Shown here: positions 18,501-27,700 of the stretch, one piece after another
Layout: every line of letters starts with the position of its first letter
Position numbering within the stretch: position 1 is the first letter of the stretch
From: Plasmodiophora brassicae
Taxonomy: Eukaryota; Endomyxa: Phytomyxea; Phytomyxea; Plasmodiophorida
Reading direction: 5' to 3'
DNA length: 64,000 bases
Assembly (NCBI GenBank): GCA_036867785.1
Contig: CP145420.1
Span: forward strand, 1,116,001 to 1,180,000
The notes under the pieces: model-generated
What the model was told of the DNA's origin: nothing
Seen by the model: only the letters and a program-made list of their open reading frames with translations
Database searches by the model: none
Translations under genes and position numbers: made by a program

Positions 18501-20328
18501 CCTCATGTTCTGCGACCACCGGAACCTCACGTTCATCTTCGCGAAGGACGCTGAGATGAAGAAGCACACCGCTCAGAAAATCGAGCGCTGGGCGCTACAT
18601 CTCCAAGGGTTTGATTACCGTACCAAGGAGATCTCCGGCACTGCCAACGTCTGGGCCGACCTTTTATCTCGATGGGGCGCAGGACGAATCGCACTGGCGT
18701 GCCGGGCAACGCGCATCTTGCAGATGGACGATCTTCGCGTAACGCCGATGACGCATCCCGATTTCCAATGGCCGACTGAGACCGAAATTCGCGAATCGCA
18801 AAGGCTATTGTCGCGTGAAGAGAAAATCGAGGACGGCGTGTTCTTCGATGATGACGCTCGTTTGTGGAAGTCGAAAACGAACGCCGTTCTGATCCCGATT
18901 CACAACGACTGCACCAGCTTGCGCCTACGCATCATGATCATTGGTCATTGTGCCAGTGCTGCTCATCGCGCGTACGACGTTACCAAGGAGGCAATCACAA
19001 CGCGATTCGCTTGGCCGGGCATGGACAAGGACATTCAGCAGATGTGCCAGCAGTGTCTTCATTGCATCACGACGCGGGGAGGAGCGAAGGTTCCGCGTCC
19101 GCTTGGAGAAGCGTTGCATGGCCACATTCCATTCGAGGTCCTGCACATGGATTACTTGTACGTCGAACCAGTTCGAGGAACCGATCATTCTTATAAGTAC
19201 ATCCTCGTGATGAAGGACGACTTCAGTGGTCTCGTCCGATTGATTCCATGCGCCGATGCGACCAGCCGAGTTGCGGCAGAGGCACTATTCCAATGGATTG
19301 CCGACTTCAAAACACCACAATATCTTGTCACCGATGGCGGATCTCACTTTACCGCCGAACTCATCAAGGAGCTGACCAGGCTGCGAGACGTCGAGCATCA
19401 TATAACGTTGGCGTACTGTCCATGGGCAAACGGGACTGTTGAACGCGCCAATCGCACTATCGTTGGCATCCTACGAAGCGTTCTGAGTGAGGGGCAGATC
19501 AGCACGCACAGCTGGCCCTACCTCTGCCCATTGGTGCAACACGCCATCAACCATTCGCCGAGCACACGCCTCGGAGGTTTCGCGCCGTTCACGGTCGTCA
19601 CCAAGTTGAAACCCGAGCACCCTCTGGACAACATCTGGGATCCGGCATGCAATCAGCTGCGGCCGATCTCTCCGGGATGGGTGGCGACGTACCTGTCAGC
19701 ACTGCAGACCGTTATGGACGAACTCCATAAGGTCGTCGATGAAGCCAGGGAGGCGAGGCACGCGTCCAATGTACGGCAACGCTCGCGACACGTGAGGAAG
19801 GCCCAATGCGAGTCGTTCATCCCGGGCGACTACGTCTTGAACGCGAAGCCCGTCCCCGGACCCGCACAGAAGTTGATTGCGCAGTGGCGCGGCCCCTACC
19901 GAGTTGTTCAACGCGTCAATGACCAGGTCTACGAACTCGAAGACCTGTTGACTGCACGGCGCTTCCAAGCACACACGCAACGCATCCGCCGCTATGCGGA
20001 CGCCGATCTCAACATCACCACCGAAATCAAGCAGCACCTTGAGCGGCTTGACCAGCAGTTCCACGTTGACGACCTTCTCGATTGTCGTATCGATCGCGAA
20101 ACTCAGGAGTTGCAGATCAAAGTCGCTTGGTCCGGCTTCGACCCATCTGAGGCTACTTGGGAGCCTGCAGCACTTATCACCGAAGATGTACCGCAGCTTG
20201 TGGAACAACTTATTCGGAAACTGGGCGATACTCATGCACACGTCGCTGCATTGAGGCAATTGATTCCGGCGCCGAAACGCTCTCGCACTCGGAATGCAAC
20301 ATCGCATCGAAATAAGCGACGATCTTAA
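15523..20328 (+). CDS. Gag-pol polyprotein of retrotransposon A1
   Basis: A single frame of 1,601 residues from the ATG at 15523. Order: gag-like helical region (1-300), zinc knuckle CWHCSGPHKMSMC (about 308), aspartic protease with LDSGC (about 380), reverse transcriptase with LCVDLRQVN, FFTIDAHKGFW and the catalytic IWIDDLLGFA (about 755; WIDD in place of the usual YLDD), RNase H with FTDASDLAW (about 917), integrase with an HHCC finger (about 1,140), the DDE residues in LHMDYLYVEP, YLVTDGGSHF and NGTVERANR (about 1,206-1,303), and a C-terminal chromodomain with WSGFDPSEATWEP (about 1,550). Gag and pol are fused without a frameshift. The protein appears intact. The chromodomain would direct insertion by reading histone marks (family knowledge). 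Confidence 0.92.
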   Translation: MELTSSSSSGGSTSATIVTNADASILPKANNLDSTSILTLREAYNRYVAIFEDREAQQPRGRRLRPQGIRLCFTAVQLKAIAENHLDLDDGAEALTDELLDGWIRDQVNALPTSHGLRIQDIESKIADELSMDTSMSTLRDQIASIPDQLTAIQDRHGWKLSETAGGRKAMGRLIADSLQPGYLRGHVQAWVKEDKAEREGNTRAIVREAQDWARHFVAIGRARNASIKRPRKKCSELRLADKQSKLTPAATTSGGRRVPAHRPVPANRQSGPHPVTVNAPKRNREPTATSDSSQMTGTTDGKRDFKCWHCSGPHKMSMCPEKPTRERRNELARHHRPAGGHHPDGRRPIKVAKTRAYTGIQHVTQQVEIEGRRIPYVLDSGCDGGNLIPEHVANELKGATFEVIEPREIASADDQVIAVSTRIVTVPVTKLETKAGNLTLYHVAYYVCDAIPVILFGDTLLSMIGISPRQQLEDMIASGTTEFDARLSGCAMFDVESFDAVSEIVARMATLSGDTYQAPHVHDAAEPTSSDVDLGPINVQEIEASLTRLIHQARLNGMSRQGVARLRLILRRHVNEFRTQLGQDGPVNIEPMITKLQPDATPYRCRPRSYNPKQKEFLDEMIKMLLENNLVYLNMNSRWASPVLVVKKPNGKGYRLCVDLRQVNSRTVPTAWPMPNIEAASRKLAGMTCFFTIDAHKGFWLMPIAKECQEIFSFMTDDGVYTPTRSIQGATNSALQFQARIGKIFDDMKDHLLIWIDDLLGFAKTEDILLHQLARVLERARERNLKFNPDKCVLFARELKWCGRIYSRDGIRHDPERIEALTSMPRPNTFKELQQFIWAANWMRTSVPGYAYIIAPLQELTDKANEEMKRIQSSSPSSIRLHDLGWTDRHSKAFEDIRFALIQHVQLAYPKSDHQTCLFTDASDLAWAAVITQIPREDIDLPVHEQRHEPLAFYGKRFSGAELRWSTPEKEAAAIIKATERGDFLLQTSREFLMFCDHRNLTFIFAKDAEMKKHTAQKIERWALHLQGFDYRTKEISGTANVWADLLSRWGAGRIALACRATRILQMDDLRVTPMTHPDFQWPTETEIRESQRLLSREEKIEDGVFFDDDARLWKSKTNAVLIPIHNDCTSLRLRIMIIGHCASAAHRAYDVTKEAITTRFAWPGMDKDIQQMCQQCLHCITTRGGAKVPRPLGEALHGHIPFEVLHMDYLYVEPVRGTDHSYKYILVMKDDFSGLVRLIPCADATSRVAAEALFQWIADFKTPQYLVTDGGSHFTAELIKELTRLRDVEHHITLAYCPWANGTVERANRTIVGILRSVLSEGQISTHSWPYLCPLVQHAINHSPSTRLGGFAPFTVVTKLKPEHPLDNIWDPACNQLRPISPGWVATYLSALQTVMDELHKVVDEAREARHASNVRQRSRHVRKAQCESFIPGDYVLNAKPVPGPAQKLIAQWRGPYRVVQRVNDQVYELEDLLTARRFQAHTQRIRRYADADLNITTEIKQHLERLDQQFHVDDLLDCRIDRETQELQIKVAWSGFDPSEATWEPAALITEDVPQLVEQLIRKLGDTHAHVAALRQLIPAPKRSRTRNATSHRNKRRS

Positions 20329-20453
20329 CCTGTACCATCACTCTGAATTAATCTCGATACCGTATCTGTTCGCGGGTGGACGATACGATGATGATCATGA
20401 TCATGGATTGGTCTCTCATGACAATCCAACCTGGTTGACGGCAACGTAACCAT

Positions 20454-20606
20454 GGTTCGACTTGGCTGGTTGCTTTGGGCACCACGGTCGGTTTGACTTG
20501 GCTGGTTGCTCGGTGCACCACGGTCAAAGTTCGGTTCGACTTGGCTGGTTGCCCACGGGACCACGGTCGATTTGACCTGGCTGGTTGCCATGTGCACCAC
20601 GGTCAA
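20454..20606 (+). repeat. Tandem repeat in the A1 3' region (about four units)
   Basis: Units of about 35-50 bp built on TTGGCTGGTTGC...CACCACGGTC are repeated about four times with variable spacers. The repeat lies in the non-coding stretch after the gag-pol stop. No equivalent is seen in A3. Confidence 0.7.
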
Positions 20607-20699
20607 TGTTGTTCGATGGACTACGTGCTGTCCATCTCGCGAGGCATTCGGCAGCATCTATTAAGTTCCTCTTCACCGCAGGATTGACTCTGTCAGGGA

Positions 20700-21000
20700 G
20701 TACTGATGTCGAGGCTCCTGTTGCGCTGGGGGTCCACCCATGGGGGTCGGCCGCTGAGCTAGGTGAATGACACTTTCTAGATGTATATGGACCGGGCTCC
20801 ACCCATGGGGGTCGAGCGCACCATTGCTGATGTCGTCGTTTGCTACTTTGCACTCGGTCAAGGTACCTGAGGTTCTTTGATACGCTAAATCGTGTATGCA
20901 TAGGTGGAAGACGGTCTCGAAGAGGGTGTCCGTAAATGGATTTTCCACCGATTTGTCCCATGGGGTTACAAGGTGGTTTTTAGTGAGTAGTGGGTGTTCT
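20700..21000 (+). other. Conserved non-coding block of family A (3' region)
   Basis: It contains two copies of CCACCCATGGGGGTCG separated by GAGCTAGGTGAATGACAC-type sequence, then TGTCCGTAAATGGATTTTCC and GGGGTTACAAGGTGG. The same blocks, in the same order, occur in A3 (57,290-57,510, minus) and A4 (36,805-36,865 and 37,870-37,970, minus) although the surrounding DNA has diverged. No protein is encoded; a packaging, processing or structural RNA role is possible but not shown. Confidence 0.6.
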
Positions 21001-21091
21001 GCACTCGAGTCTCACACTACCCTGCGTCTTCGTCCGTCATTCTCCTCTCGACTGCTCCTCTGACTCCGGTTCTGAGTTCGGGAAAAGGCAG

Positions 21092-21307
21092 TGTAGTCCG
21101 GGGTCCTATATTTAGCTCCTCATCACCTACGTCAGCATCAGCATCCTCCAGATATTCACATGCGCCAGAGATTCATGTGTCGAGATATGCGGGGATCGAG
21201 AGCACGCGATCACGTGCGCCGCTGGTGGGAGAGCGGGGTACGGGATCGATGGTGGATAAACGGCATTCGTCTATTGTGTCACCCGAGGCTTGACGGAAGA
21301 CACTATA
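21092..21307 (+). repeat. 3' LTR of A1
   Basis: 216 bp, identical by eye to the 5' LTR. It is preceded by the purine tract GGGAAAAGGCAG at 21,080-21,091. Confidence 0.9.
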
Positions 21308-21960
21308 CCATCGATGACTAAGGGAGGAGGAGGCGGTTGCGTGTGTCCCGAAATTACGTTTGGAACGTGCGGTTCGAGCAGGGACACATGAAACACGTCA
21401 TGGATCTTCATGGCCGGCGTCAATTCGAGTTGAACGGCAACGGGGTTGACGATATGGCGGATGCGAAACGGTCCCATAAGGGGAAAGTCAAGCTTCGCTC
21501 ACGGTCGGTGCGTGGACAGTCCCTGGCGCCGCGACACGACGAAATCCCCGACGCGGTAAAGACGGTGTGGCATCCGACGTGCGTCCGCCGTCCGTTTCAT
21601 GTTGGCGATGGCCTTTTGGAGACGCGCGTGTAGCACCTGGCGGATTTGGTCCATGTGCGGGGCACGTTCCTCAGCTGACGGATTGACATGACCGGCCGCA
21701 CGGGTCGTAACTCGTATGCACGCGGATGGAATCCGTAGTTGACGTAGAACGGAGACGTGCCCGACGGAATGCTTGGCGTTGTTGTACGCGAATTCTGCCA
21801 ACGGTAAGAATCCTAGCCAGTCATTCTGCAGGTAGTTGATGAAACACCGTAGGTATTGCTCCAGGACCTGATTAACGCGCTCAGTCTGACCGTCGGACTC
21901 GGGATGTCGCGAGGAAGGCAGGTTTCGCTGCATACCTAGGCTGTGCAACTGGAATGGCAT
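21308..21960 (-). pseudogene. Gypsy B-type remnant: integrase C-terminus, split by A1
   Basis: From about 21950 leftward: SRHPESDGQTERVNQVLEQY (integrase catalytic Glu region), LGFLPLAEFAYNNAKHS, then after a frameshift near 21,500 GPFRIRHIVNPVAVQLEL and FHVSLLEPHVPN, up to VIDG at the A1 insertion. The order matches family B at 48,900-49,500. The copy starts abruptly at about 21,950 beside a family A fragment on the other strand, so it is 5'-truncated. Confidence 0.75.
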
Positions 21961-22110
21961 TGTACAGCACTTGGCAGGGTCCAGTGCTGGTTTTCCTTGG
22001 ATGCATTCAAGGGCTTTTGGCTGATGCCGCTAGCAAAGGAACGTCAGGAGATGTTCTCGTTCGCAACGACAGCGGAGTATTCACACCAACCAGAACAAGA
22101 AGGTGCGGTA
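21955..22110 (+). pseudogene. Fragment of family A reverse transcriptase
   Basis: A plus-strand frame carries LDAFKGFWLMPLAKERQEMF, which matches the reverse transcriptase finger region of family A. Similarity fades within about 160 bp. The piece joins the B-type remnant head to head, with no LTR or target duplication visible. Confidence 0.65.
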
Positions 22111-22199
22111 AACGCGAATATTTTGCTATCCCTGGACGCCGCTGGACACGCAGTTGAACTTCACTGTAACCAACAGACACCAGCAACGGTAACGAATAT

Positions 22200-23376
22200 C
22201 TGTATTCCACTAGTACACGCTCTCGACGGACTCCGTCTCGTTTTCGCCTTCTTCAGCGCGCTCAGTCAACACCCAGATGACCTGAACGACGATGTCCGGG
22301 TATTTGAGTCCGCGCACATCGCGCTGCAACGCCTTCGGATAAACATTCGAGGCGAGTGGCATCTCAATGATCGCAGTCCGTCGCTCCTTAGCAGCGTAGA
22401 AGCCCATCAATGCTTGCGATTGTGGACAACTTAACAAAGCGGCGGCGTCAGACTTCTTCGTCGGGCTTGCAGGCCCGTTCCTTCAGATGTATCAAGAACC
22501 TGCTGCCATCCGCCGAGACCTGGCCACGAACATCCATGGTCATGACGTTCTTTGCCACGATCATGTAATGTTTGTTATCAGCTAGGTTCGACATAGGGAA
22601 TCAAGTCGTAGAGCACATCGCCCATTGTGCAGTCGGCGCTGATTCGATTCTCCTTGTCATACGAAGAGCAGGCGCCCGCTTGCCTGCTCCTCGTTGGTGT
22701 TAATGACGTCGGCCTCGAACCAGTCCTCGTCCGTTTCCTTCCGGGGGTGTCAAGAGGTGTCTCCCCGGCCTCCTCTGCCTCGTCATCCAAGAAATTATCC
22801 CCTGAGCATATGAGTAAATGAGCACTGCTCACAATCAGCAGCAGGAAGATATCATACTCCTCGACTTCAACGCGGTTCACATCTGCTTGATCTTGGTGTC
22901 CAACTTCGTAGAGGAGAACGGGTCGAAGAGAGGATTGATCCGCTTAACGGGTTTGCCCGTCAGCGGCGCGACTTCGCTGTCCTCCTGGAGGAGCACCTTT
23001 TCGAGCGCTTCGTCGTGCGATGTCGTCCACACATCCCCGCGAGGTTGGTGGCCCATGCACTCAGCGCAGCTGGTTGCAGTACTGGCTGCGGTCTCGAGGG
23101 AGGCGGCGGCATTACAAGGGCGCTGTTTCGGGGCCTGATAACTGCTGTCGGATCAGGATCCATTCCGGGTCGGGAGCTCATTTCGGACACCCTTTCGGAT
23201 CGGTAACCTGGACGGTAGATGAATGCATACACGTGTCCACGCTGCAAACGGTCTGGACGGCAAAATCGTCTCGGACGTCTAAAACGTTTTAGACGTCTAG
23301 CACGTTCTCTCTCAAACTTCAACGGCGTATATCGATACAACCAGGCGGTGTTCAAGACTTCCGACTTGTGAGTCAA
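22200..23376 (-). pseudogene. Unidentified decayed coding region
   Basis: Several minus-strand frames in succession look protein-coding but do not connect: about 23,376-22,960 (basic N-terminal part), 22,880-22,578 (GRKRTRTGSRPTSLTPTRSR, ending DVLYDLIPYV), a piece with NKHYMIVAKNVMTMDVRGQV and FLIHLKERACKPDEE ending at about 22,441, and 22,437-22,210 (LMGFYAAKERRTAIIEMPLA). Single-base shifts join them. The region is more AT-rich than the 5' genes. No family was recognised; an old transposon protein or host pseudogene are both possible. Confidence 0.3.
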
Positions 23377-23628
23377 TGACAGGACAATGGGGAGCAGTTT
23401 TCGGGTTTCACTTTAGGTGTCTTGGCATTGAGAGGAATAATTTCTCATTGTTAGCTCGCGGCCGCGCCGCTCCAGAGGCGCTGGTCGAAATTGGCGCGCA
23501 GATGCTCAGGTATCTGGAGATAAACCACCGTCTACTGGGGACGTCACTGGCCTAGACGTTTTAGACGTCTAGGACGTCTAAAACGTCTTGTTCGTCTAAA
23601 ACGTTTTTGATGTCCAAAACGTTTTGCC
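23274..23628. repeat. Cluster of GACGT-CTAAAACGT palindromes
   Basis: A perfect 24-bp palindrome (GACGTCTAAAAC and its reverse complement) lies at 23,274-23,297. A hairpin of 15-bp arms (GACGTTTTAGACGTC) with a TAG loop lies at 23,555-23,587, followed by further degenerate copies to 23,628. About 260 bp separate the two clusters. This may be the subterminal repeat array of a DNA transposon. Confidence 0.6.
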
Positions 23629-23711
23629 AGCAGACGAACATTTCTTGCCGGTCCTCGGCTTACCGCACGCACAGCGCACTTTGGACAGCGACAAGCGCGG
23701 TTGGCCTGATC

Positions 23712-24199
23712 AGTTAGTTTAGTTAGTTTAGTTTTATTTGTTTTTCGCGCTTTTCTTCACGCAGGCGCCTCGGTCTCGAGTCCGAGGATCGAAGGTTCAG
23801 CAGCAGAACGCCAACATCACCCGGCCTGGCCGTGCCGGCCCGTCACCTTTGTACTGGGTTCATCGCGCCTTGGACGATATCGGAACGGGACGTGATTCGC
23901 TCAGACTTGTCGACTGCACTCTTGTCGTACCTCTTTCGCCATACCGCCTATTCCGGGGAGCCGACATACACTTGTTACGGGCCGTTCTTTTACCTTCCAG
24001 ACGCTCAAGCGAGACCCCTAATGGCTCTGGCACTTTGGGCTGCCTGATCAATAAACACATCCCTTCAACATTTACGGCTGTTGGTCACCGGGACATTTTT
24101 TGGGGGAGATCGTGCCTCGAACTGGGGACCTTGCGGTCCCACGACTGCTTGCTGACCTGCTGGTACTCCTGACCAGCTAGGTCACTGGGGCAGCGCCCC
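23712..24199 (-). mobile_element. tRNA-derived SINE, copy 1, with 13-bp target duplication
   Basis: A 488-bp element flanked by GGTTGGCCTGATC at 23,699-23,711 and 24,200-24,212. On the minus strand it starts with a tRNA-like head: A-box-like TGACCTAGCTGGTCAGGAGT (24,184-24,165) and B-box-like AGTTCGAGGCA (24,123-24,113), an internal RNA polymerase III promoter. A unique body follows, and the element ends in an AACTAAACTAAC-type tail. It is nearly identical to the copy at 29,635-30,118. Family knowledge: SINEs are mobilised in trans by LINE reverse transcriptase, which makes target duplications of this length. No LINE is present in the window. Confidence 0.85.
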
Positions 24200-24593
24200 G
24201 GTTGGCCTGATCGAATTGCGCGGGCATTTGTCACGGCATTCGCCTGGAGGGGCGCGATGGTACTGGATGATGCTACAGTGTTTATCTCGCTGGCGCGTTC
24301 GGTGATCGGTGTCCCGAGGGCACGCACCTCATCTCCGTACTTTCAAAGGAAATTCAAGGCCTTTTTCGGTGTAAGTTTGCGTGCATGCCTTCGTGTCTGG
24401 CTCGATGTACGCTTTGCTGGTCCCGAGCGCCCATCCCATCAACACCTGTTCTGGGCCTTGCATATGCTGAAGCAGTATCCCTCTGAGGAGGTCGGGTGCC
24501 GCGTCTTCAGTGTGACCGAGAAGACCTTCCGACACTGGTCCTGGGTGGTTATCAAGAGGAACGCAAACCTTGACTACTTACCTGTCCGTATTG

Positions 24594-24736
24594 TGTCAGA
24601 CTTTCGCCCAGTAGCTCCAGCTTCGATCGGGATGCCCTCGGAACATTCCGAGAGGCAACTAACCTGCGGACTGCGCGATACATAAAAATTATTTCTGGTG
24701 TTGTATTGCGTCGAGGCGGACCGTCCACTTCTGTCA
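24594..24736 (+). repeat. 5' LTR of copia
   Basis: 143 bp, identical by eye to 28,483-28,625. A CATAAAAATTATT stretch near the middle may hold the TATA box. Confidence 0.9.
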
Positions 24737-24750
24737 GATTAACAGTCGTA
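24737..24750 (+). promoter_or_regulatory. Primer-binding site of copia (tRNA-Asn anticodon-arm type)
   Basis: GATTAACAGTCGTA follows the 5' LTR directly. The reverse complement of its first 11 bases, GACTGTTAATC, matches the anticodon stem-loop typical of tRNA-Asn(GUU). Half-tRNA primers are known for copia elements. The identical 14 bases follow the 5' LTR of the TRIM at 37,091. Confidence 0.6.
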
Positions 24751-24762
24751 AGAGGCGCTGCG

Positions 24763-27700
24763 ATGTCGGACGGGACGGTCGATCCGGTGGGCAAGAAGGG
24801 CATGGGGTCGCTTGCCCGGATCAGGGACGCGGCCGAAGACTTCAAGGAAGCGTTCGTCACCGACACACTGGAATCACTGAGGCCCGAGCACGAGCTCGCG
24901 CGAGAGGCGGTCGTCAACAGCATCAATCGCATGGCTGTCTGCAAGCAAAATTGGACACGAGCGATGAGGGCACTGAAGCTCGAGGACGATGATGACGTTG
25001 ATGTCGTCGCTGCCATGATGCTGACCATGCGAATGACGGAGGACTGGATGGAACTTCTAGAGGACATGTACTGCGATCGCCTAGGGGTCAGGAGGAAGCG
25101 AACGCAAGCATCGGAGCGGGCGCAGGCATTGCGATCGAACCCTGAAACAGTTACGCGATGGGAAGAACTGATGTCCAAGATTACCCAGAAGGGGACGGTG
25201 ATGACGGAGGAATTCCAGATTTCGATTTTGAGGAACCGAATGTTGAGACGCTACGACTTGGATGTCAAGGACTTCGAGACTAAGGGTGAGCTGTTCAAGC
25301 ACTGCATTGCCAAGGACCCTAAAGGCATGCGATCGAGCAAGAGGGACGGCAAGAAAGAGGATGACGAAGACACGGTGATGTTCACCCTGAGGAACGGGAA
25401 GAAGGTCAACCTGGCCACCGTTAAATGTCACCGATGCAACCAGATGGGACACTTTCAATGGATGAGAGACAAGTGCAATAAGGCCGGCAGTGACGACGGC
25501 AAAAGTGAGGACGGAGAGATGTTCATGACGGTCAAGGACAAGGGCAAGTTCGACGAGGACATCTGGGTGAATGACGACGCAGCCCCGTGGCATGTTTGCA
25601 ATTCGCGGGAGGCATTCGTGGACATGGACGAATGCCAAGGCAAGGTACTGGGAGGCGACAAAGAGTATGAGGGCGCCGACATCGCGGGGATCGGGACCGT
25701 GCGCATCACGACGAAGAGCGGCAATCAGATCACGCTTAATGAGACGCGCTACGTGCCGAGCTTCAAGACCAATCTCATATCCGGTCAAAGAGTGATTGAC
25801 ATGGGATGTACAGTGAGGGGAGACAAGACAAGATTGGAGTACATGCGCAAGGGCAAAGTGGTGCTAAGCATGTCGCGATACAAAGGGTACTGGGCGCTAA
25901 GGGCAACCCCGAAACTTCAGTCGGTTCTATTCGGACAACCTGGACCGGCGGTGTCGCTGAGCACGTGGCACGAACGCTTTGGACATGCATCGTATGACAA
26001 GCTGATGAAGTTGATCAAAGAAGAATCGTGCGAGGGCCTGAACGCGTCGGACGTCAAGGCACCTGAGGGGAAGTGTGTCGATTGCTATATCGGGAAAAGC
26101 AAACGGCAAGCATTCGTGAAAGAAGGCGACGAGGCGAAGGAAATCGGAGAGGTGATACACGCGGACATCAGTGGCAAGTTCTCTGTCAGGGGACGGAGTG
26201 GGAACTGGTACTTCTCTGTACTCCGAGACAAGAAGAGTCGACATGGGTGGGTCAAGCTGATCAAGCGGAAAAGCGAAGCGGGCCAGCACTTCATGGAATT
26301 CAAGCCCTGGTTCGAGCGCCAGACGGGGAGGAAGATCAGAAGGTACGCCAACGACAAGGGAGGCGAATTCGTGTCAAAGGAACTGCGGGAGTATTTGAGC
26401 GCTGAGGGCATCGAGATTTGGGAGACCAACACTGCCACACCGAATGAGAACGGACTTGCCGAACGATACGTGGGGATGATCAAGGACATGGCGACTACGA
26501 ATCACGAACGATCAGGCCTACCGAGAATGTTCTGGGATGATGCCGTGGAACACGCTGGAGTCATCACACCACTGCTGCCGACGAACAAAGTAGAAGACGG
26601 GAAGACACCATTCGAGATCATCCACAACCGGAAGCCGCGAGTTTCACAACTGAGACCATTCGGATGTCAGGCGATCGTGTACCAGTCGAAAGACACGCGA
26701 AGGAGTTCGAGATCAAAAGCGAAGGGCATCGAAGGAGTGATGATCGGGTATGCGCCCAGCCGCCCAGGGTACAAAATCTACATCACAACGTCCAAGAAGG
26801 AAGAGACAAAGGCGAAGTTGATCATGAACGAGATGGCAATGTTCGCTGACGCCGAACCCGACGTGGGAATGCAGGACGTAATGAACGAAGTCATGTTCCA
26901 ACAGACCAAGGCGAGTGAGGTACCACTACCAACATCGTACGAAGAGGCGATCGCGAATGAGAATTGGAAAAGAGCAATCGAGGACGAGCAAGAGGCCATG
27001 AGAAACCGCGACGTGTTCCGACTGATGCCATTACCGACGGGTCGAAAGGCATTGAAATGCGACTACGTCTACAAGGCGAAAGCGAATCCTGATGGATCCG
27101 TGAGCAAGTATAAGGCGCGACTTGTTGCGAAGGGGTACGACCAGGTGAAGGTGATTGACTACGTGGACACCTTTGCACCGGTGGCAAAGCTAGCAACTCT
27201 GAGGCTGCTGATTGCGTTGAAGGTGATACGGCGGTATACCGCCTGGCAAAGGGACGTCAAAACGGCATTCCTGTACGCCGACTTGAAGGAGGACGTATAC
27301 ATCCAACAACCAAAACGCATGGAAGACGATGACCACCCGGACTGGGTGTGGAAGTTGAATAAGTCGATCTACGGCCTGAAACAAGCATCGGTCGAGTTCT
27401 ACAAGCATCTAGTGACCGCGTTCCTGAAGGGCGGATTTGAACAATGCAAGAGTGATCCGTGTCTGCTGAAGAAGGTCGACGGTGACGATGTCGTGTTCGT
27501 GGCGTTTCATGTCGACGACATTCCGATCGTGGGGAGCTCAACCCGGATTATGCTCGAGGCTGACCAAGTGCTGAAAGACAACTTCACGGTCGAGGAGAGC
27601 GAGTTCGAATGGATGCTGGGGATCAACATGAAGTGGTCGCCAGACGGAGGCGTGCATCTTAGCCAAGAATCGTTCGTCGAGATGCTCCTGACCAAGTTCC

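Larger units (their letters stand above)
15250..21307 (+). mobile_element. Gypsy/chromovirus-like retrotransposon A1, complete
   Basis: It is bounded by identical 216-bp LTRs (15,250-15,465 and 21,092-21,307) beginning TGTAGT and ending ACTATA. CCAT at 15,246-15,249 and 21,308-21,311 is the target duplication. A purine tract (GGGAAAAGGCAG) precedes the 3' LTR. It carries one long uninterrupted gag-pol frame. It sits inside the chromodomain of a B-type gypsy on the other strand, whose frame is continuous across the site. Identical LTRs and an intact frame indicate a recent insertion. Confidence 0.9.

Noticed and set aside
23738-24172. 144-codon plus-strand ORF in the SINE, also present in the second copy
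   Set aside because: The two DNA copies are almost identical, so the shared frame is not evidence of coding. The ends and tRNA-like head show a SINE read from the other strand.
24105-24199. A true tRNA gene
   Set aside because: The A and B boxes are good, but the acceptor stem and anticodon arm do not fold cleanly and the unit is bounded by target duplications as part of a longer repeat.
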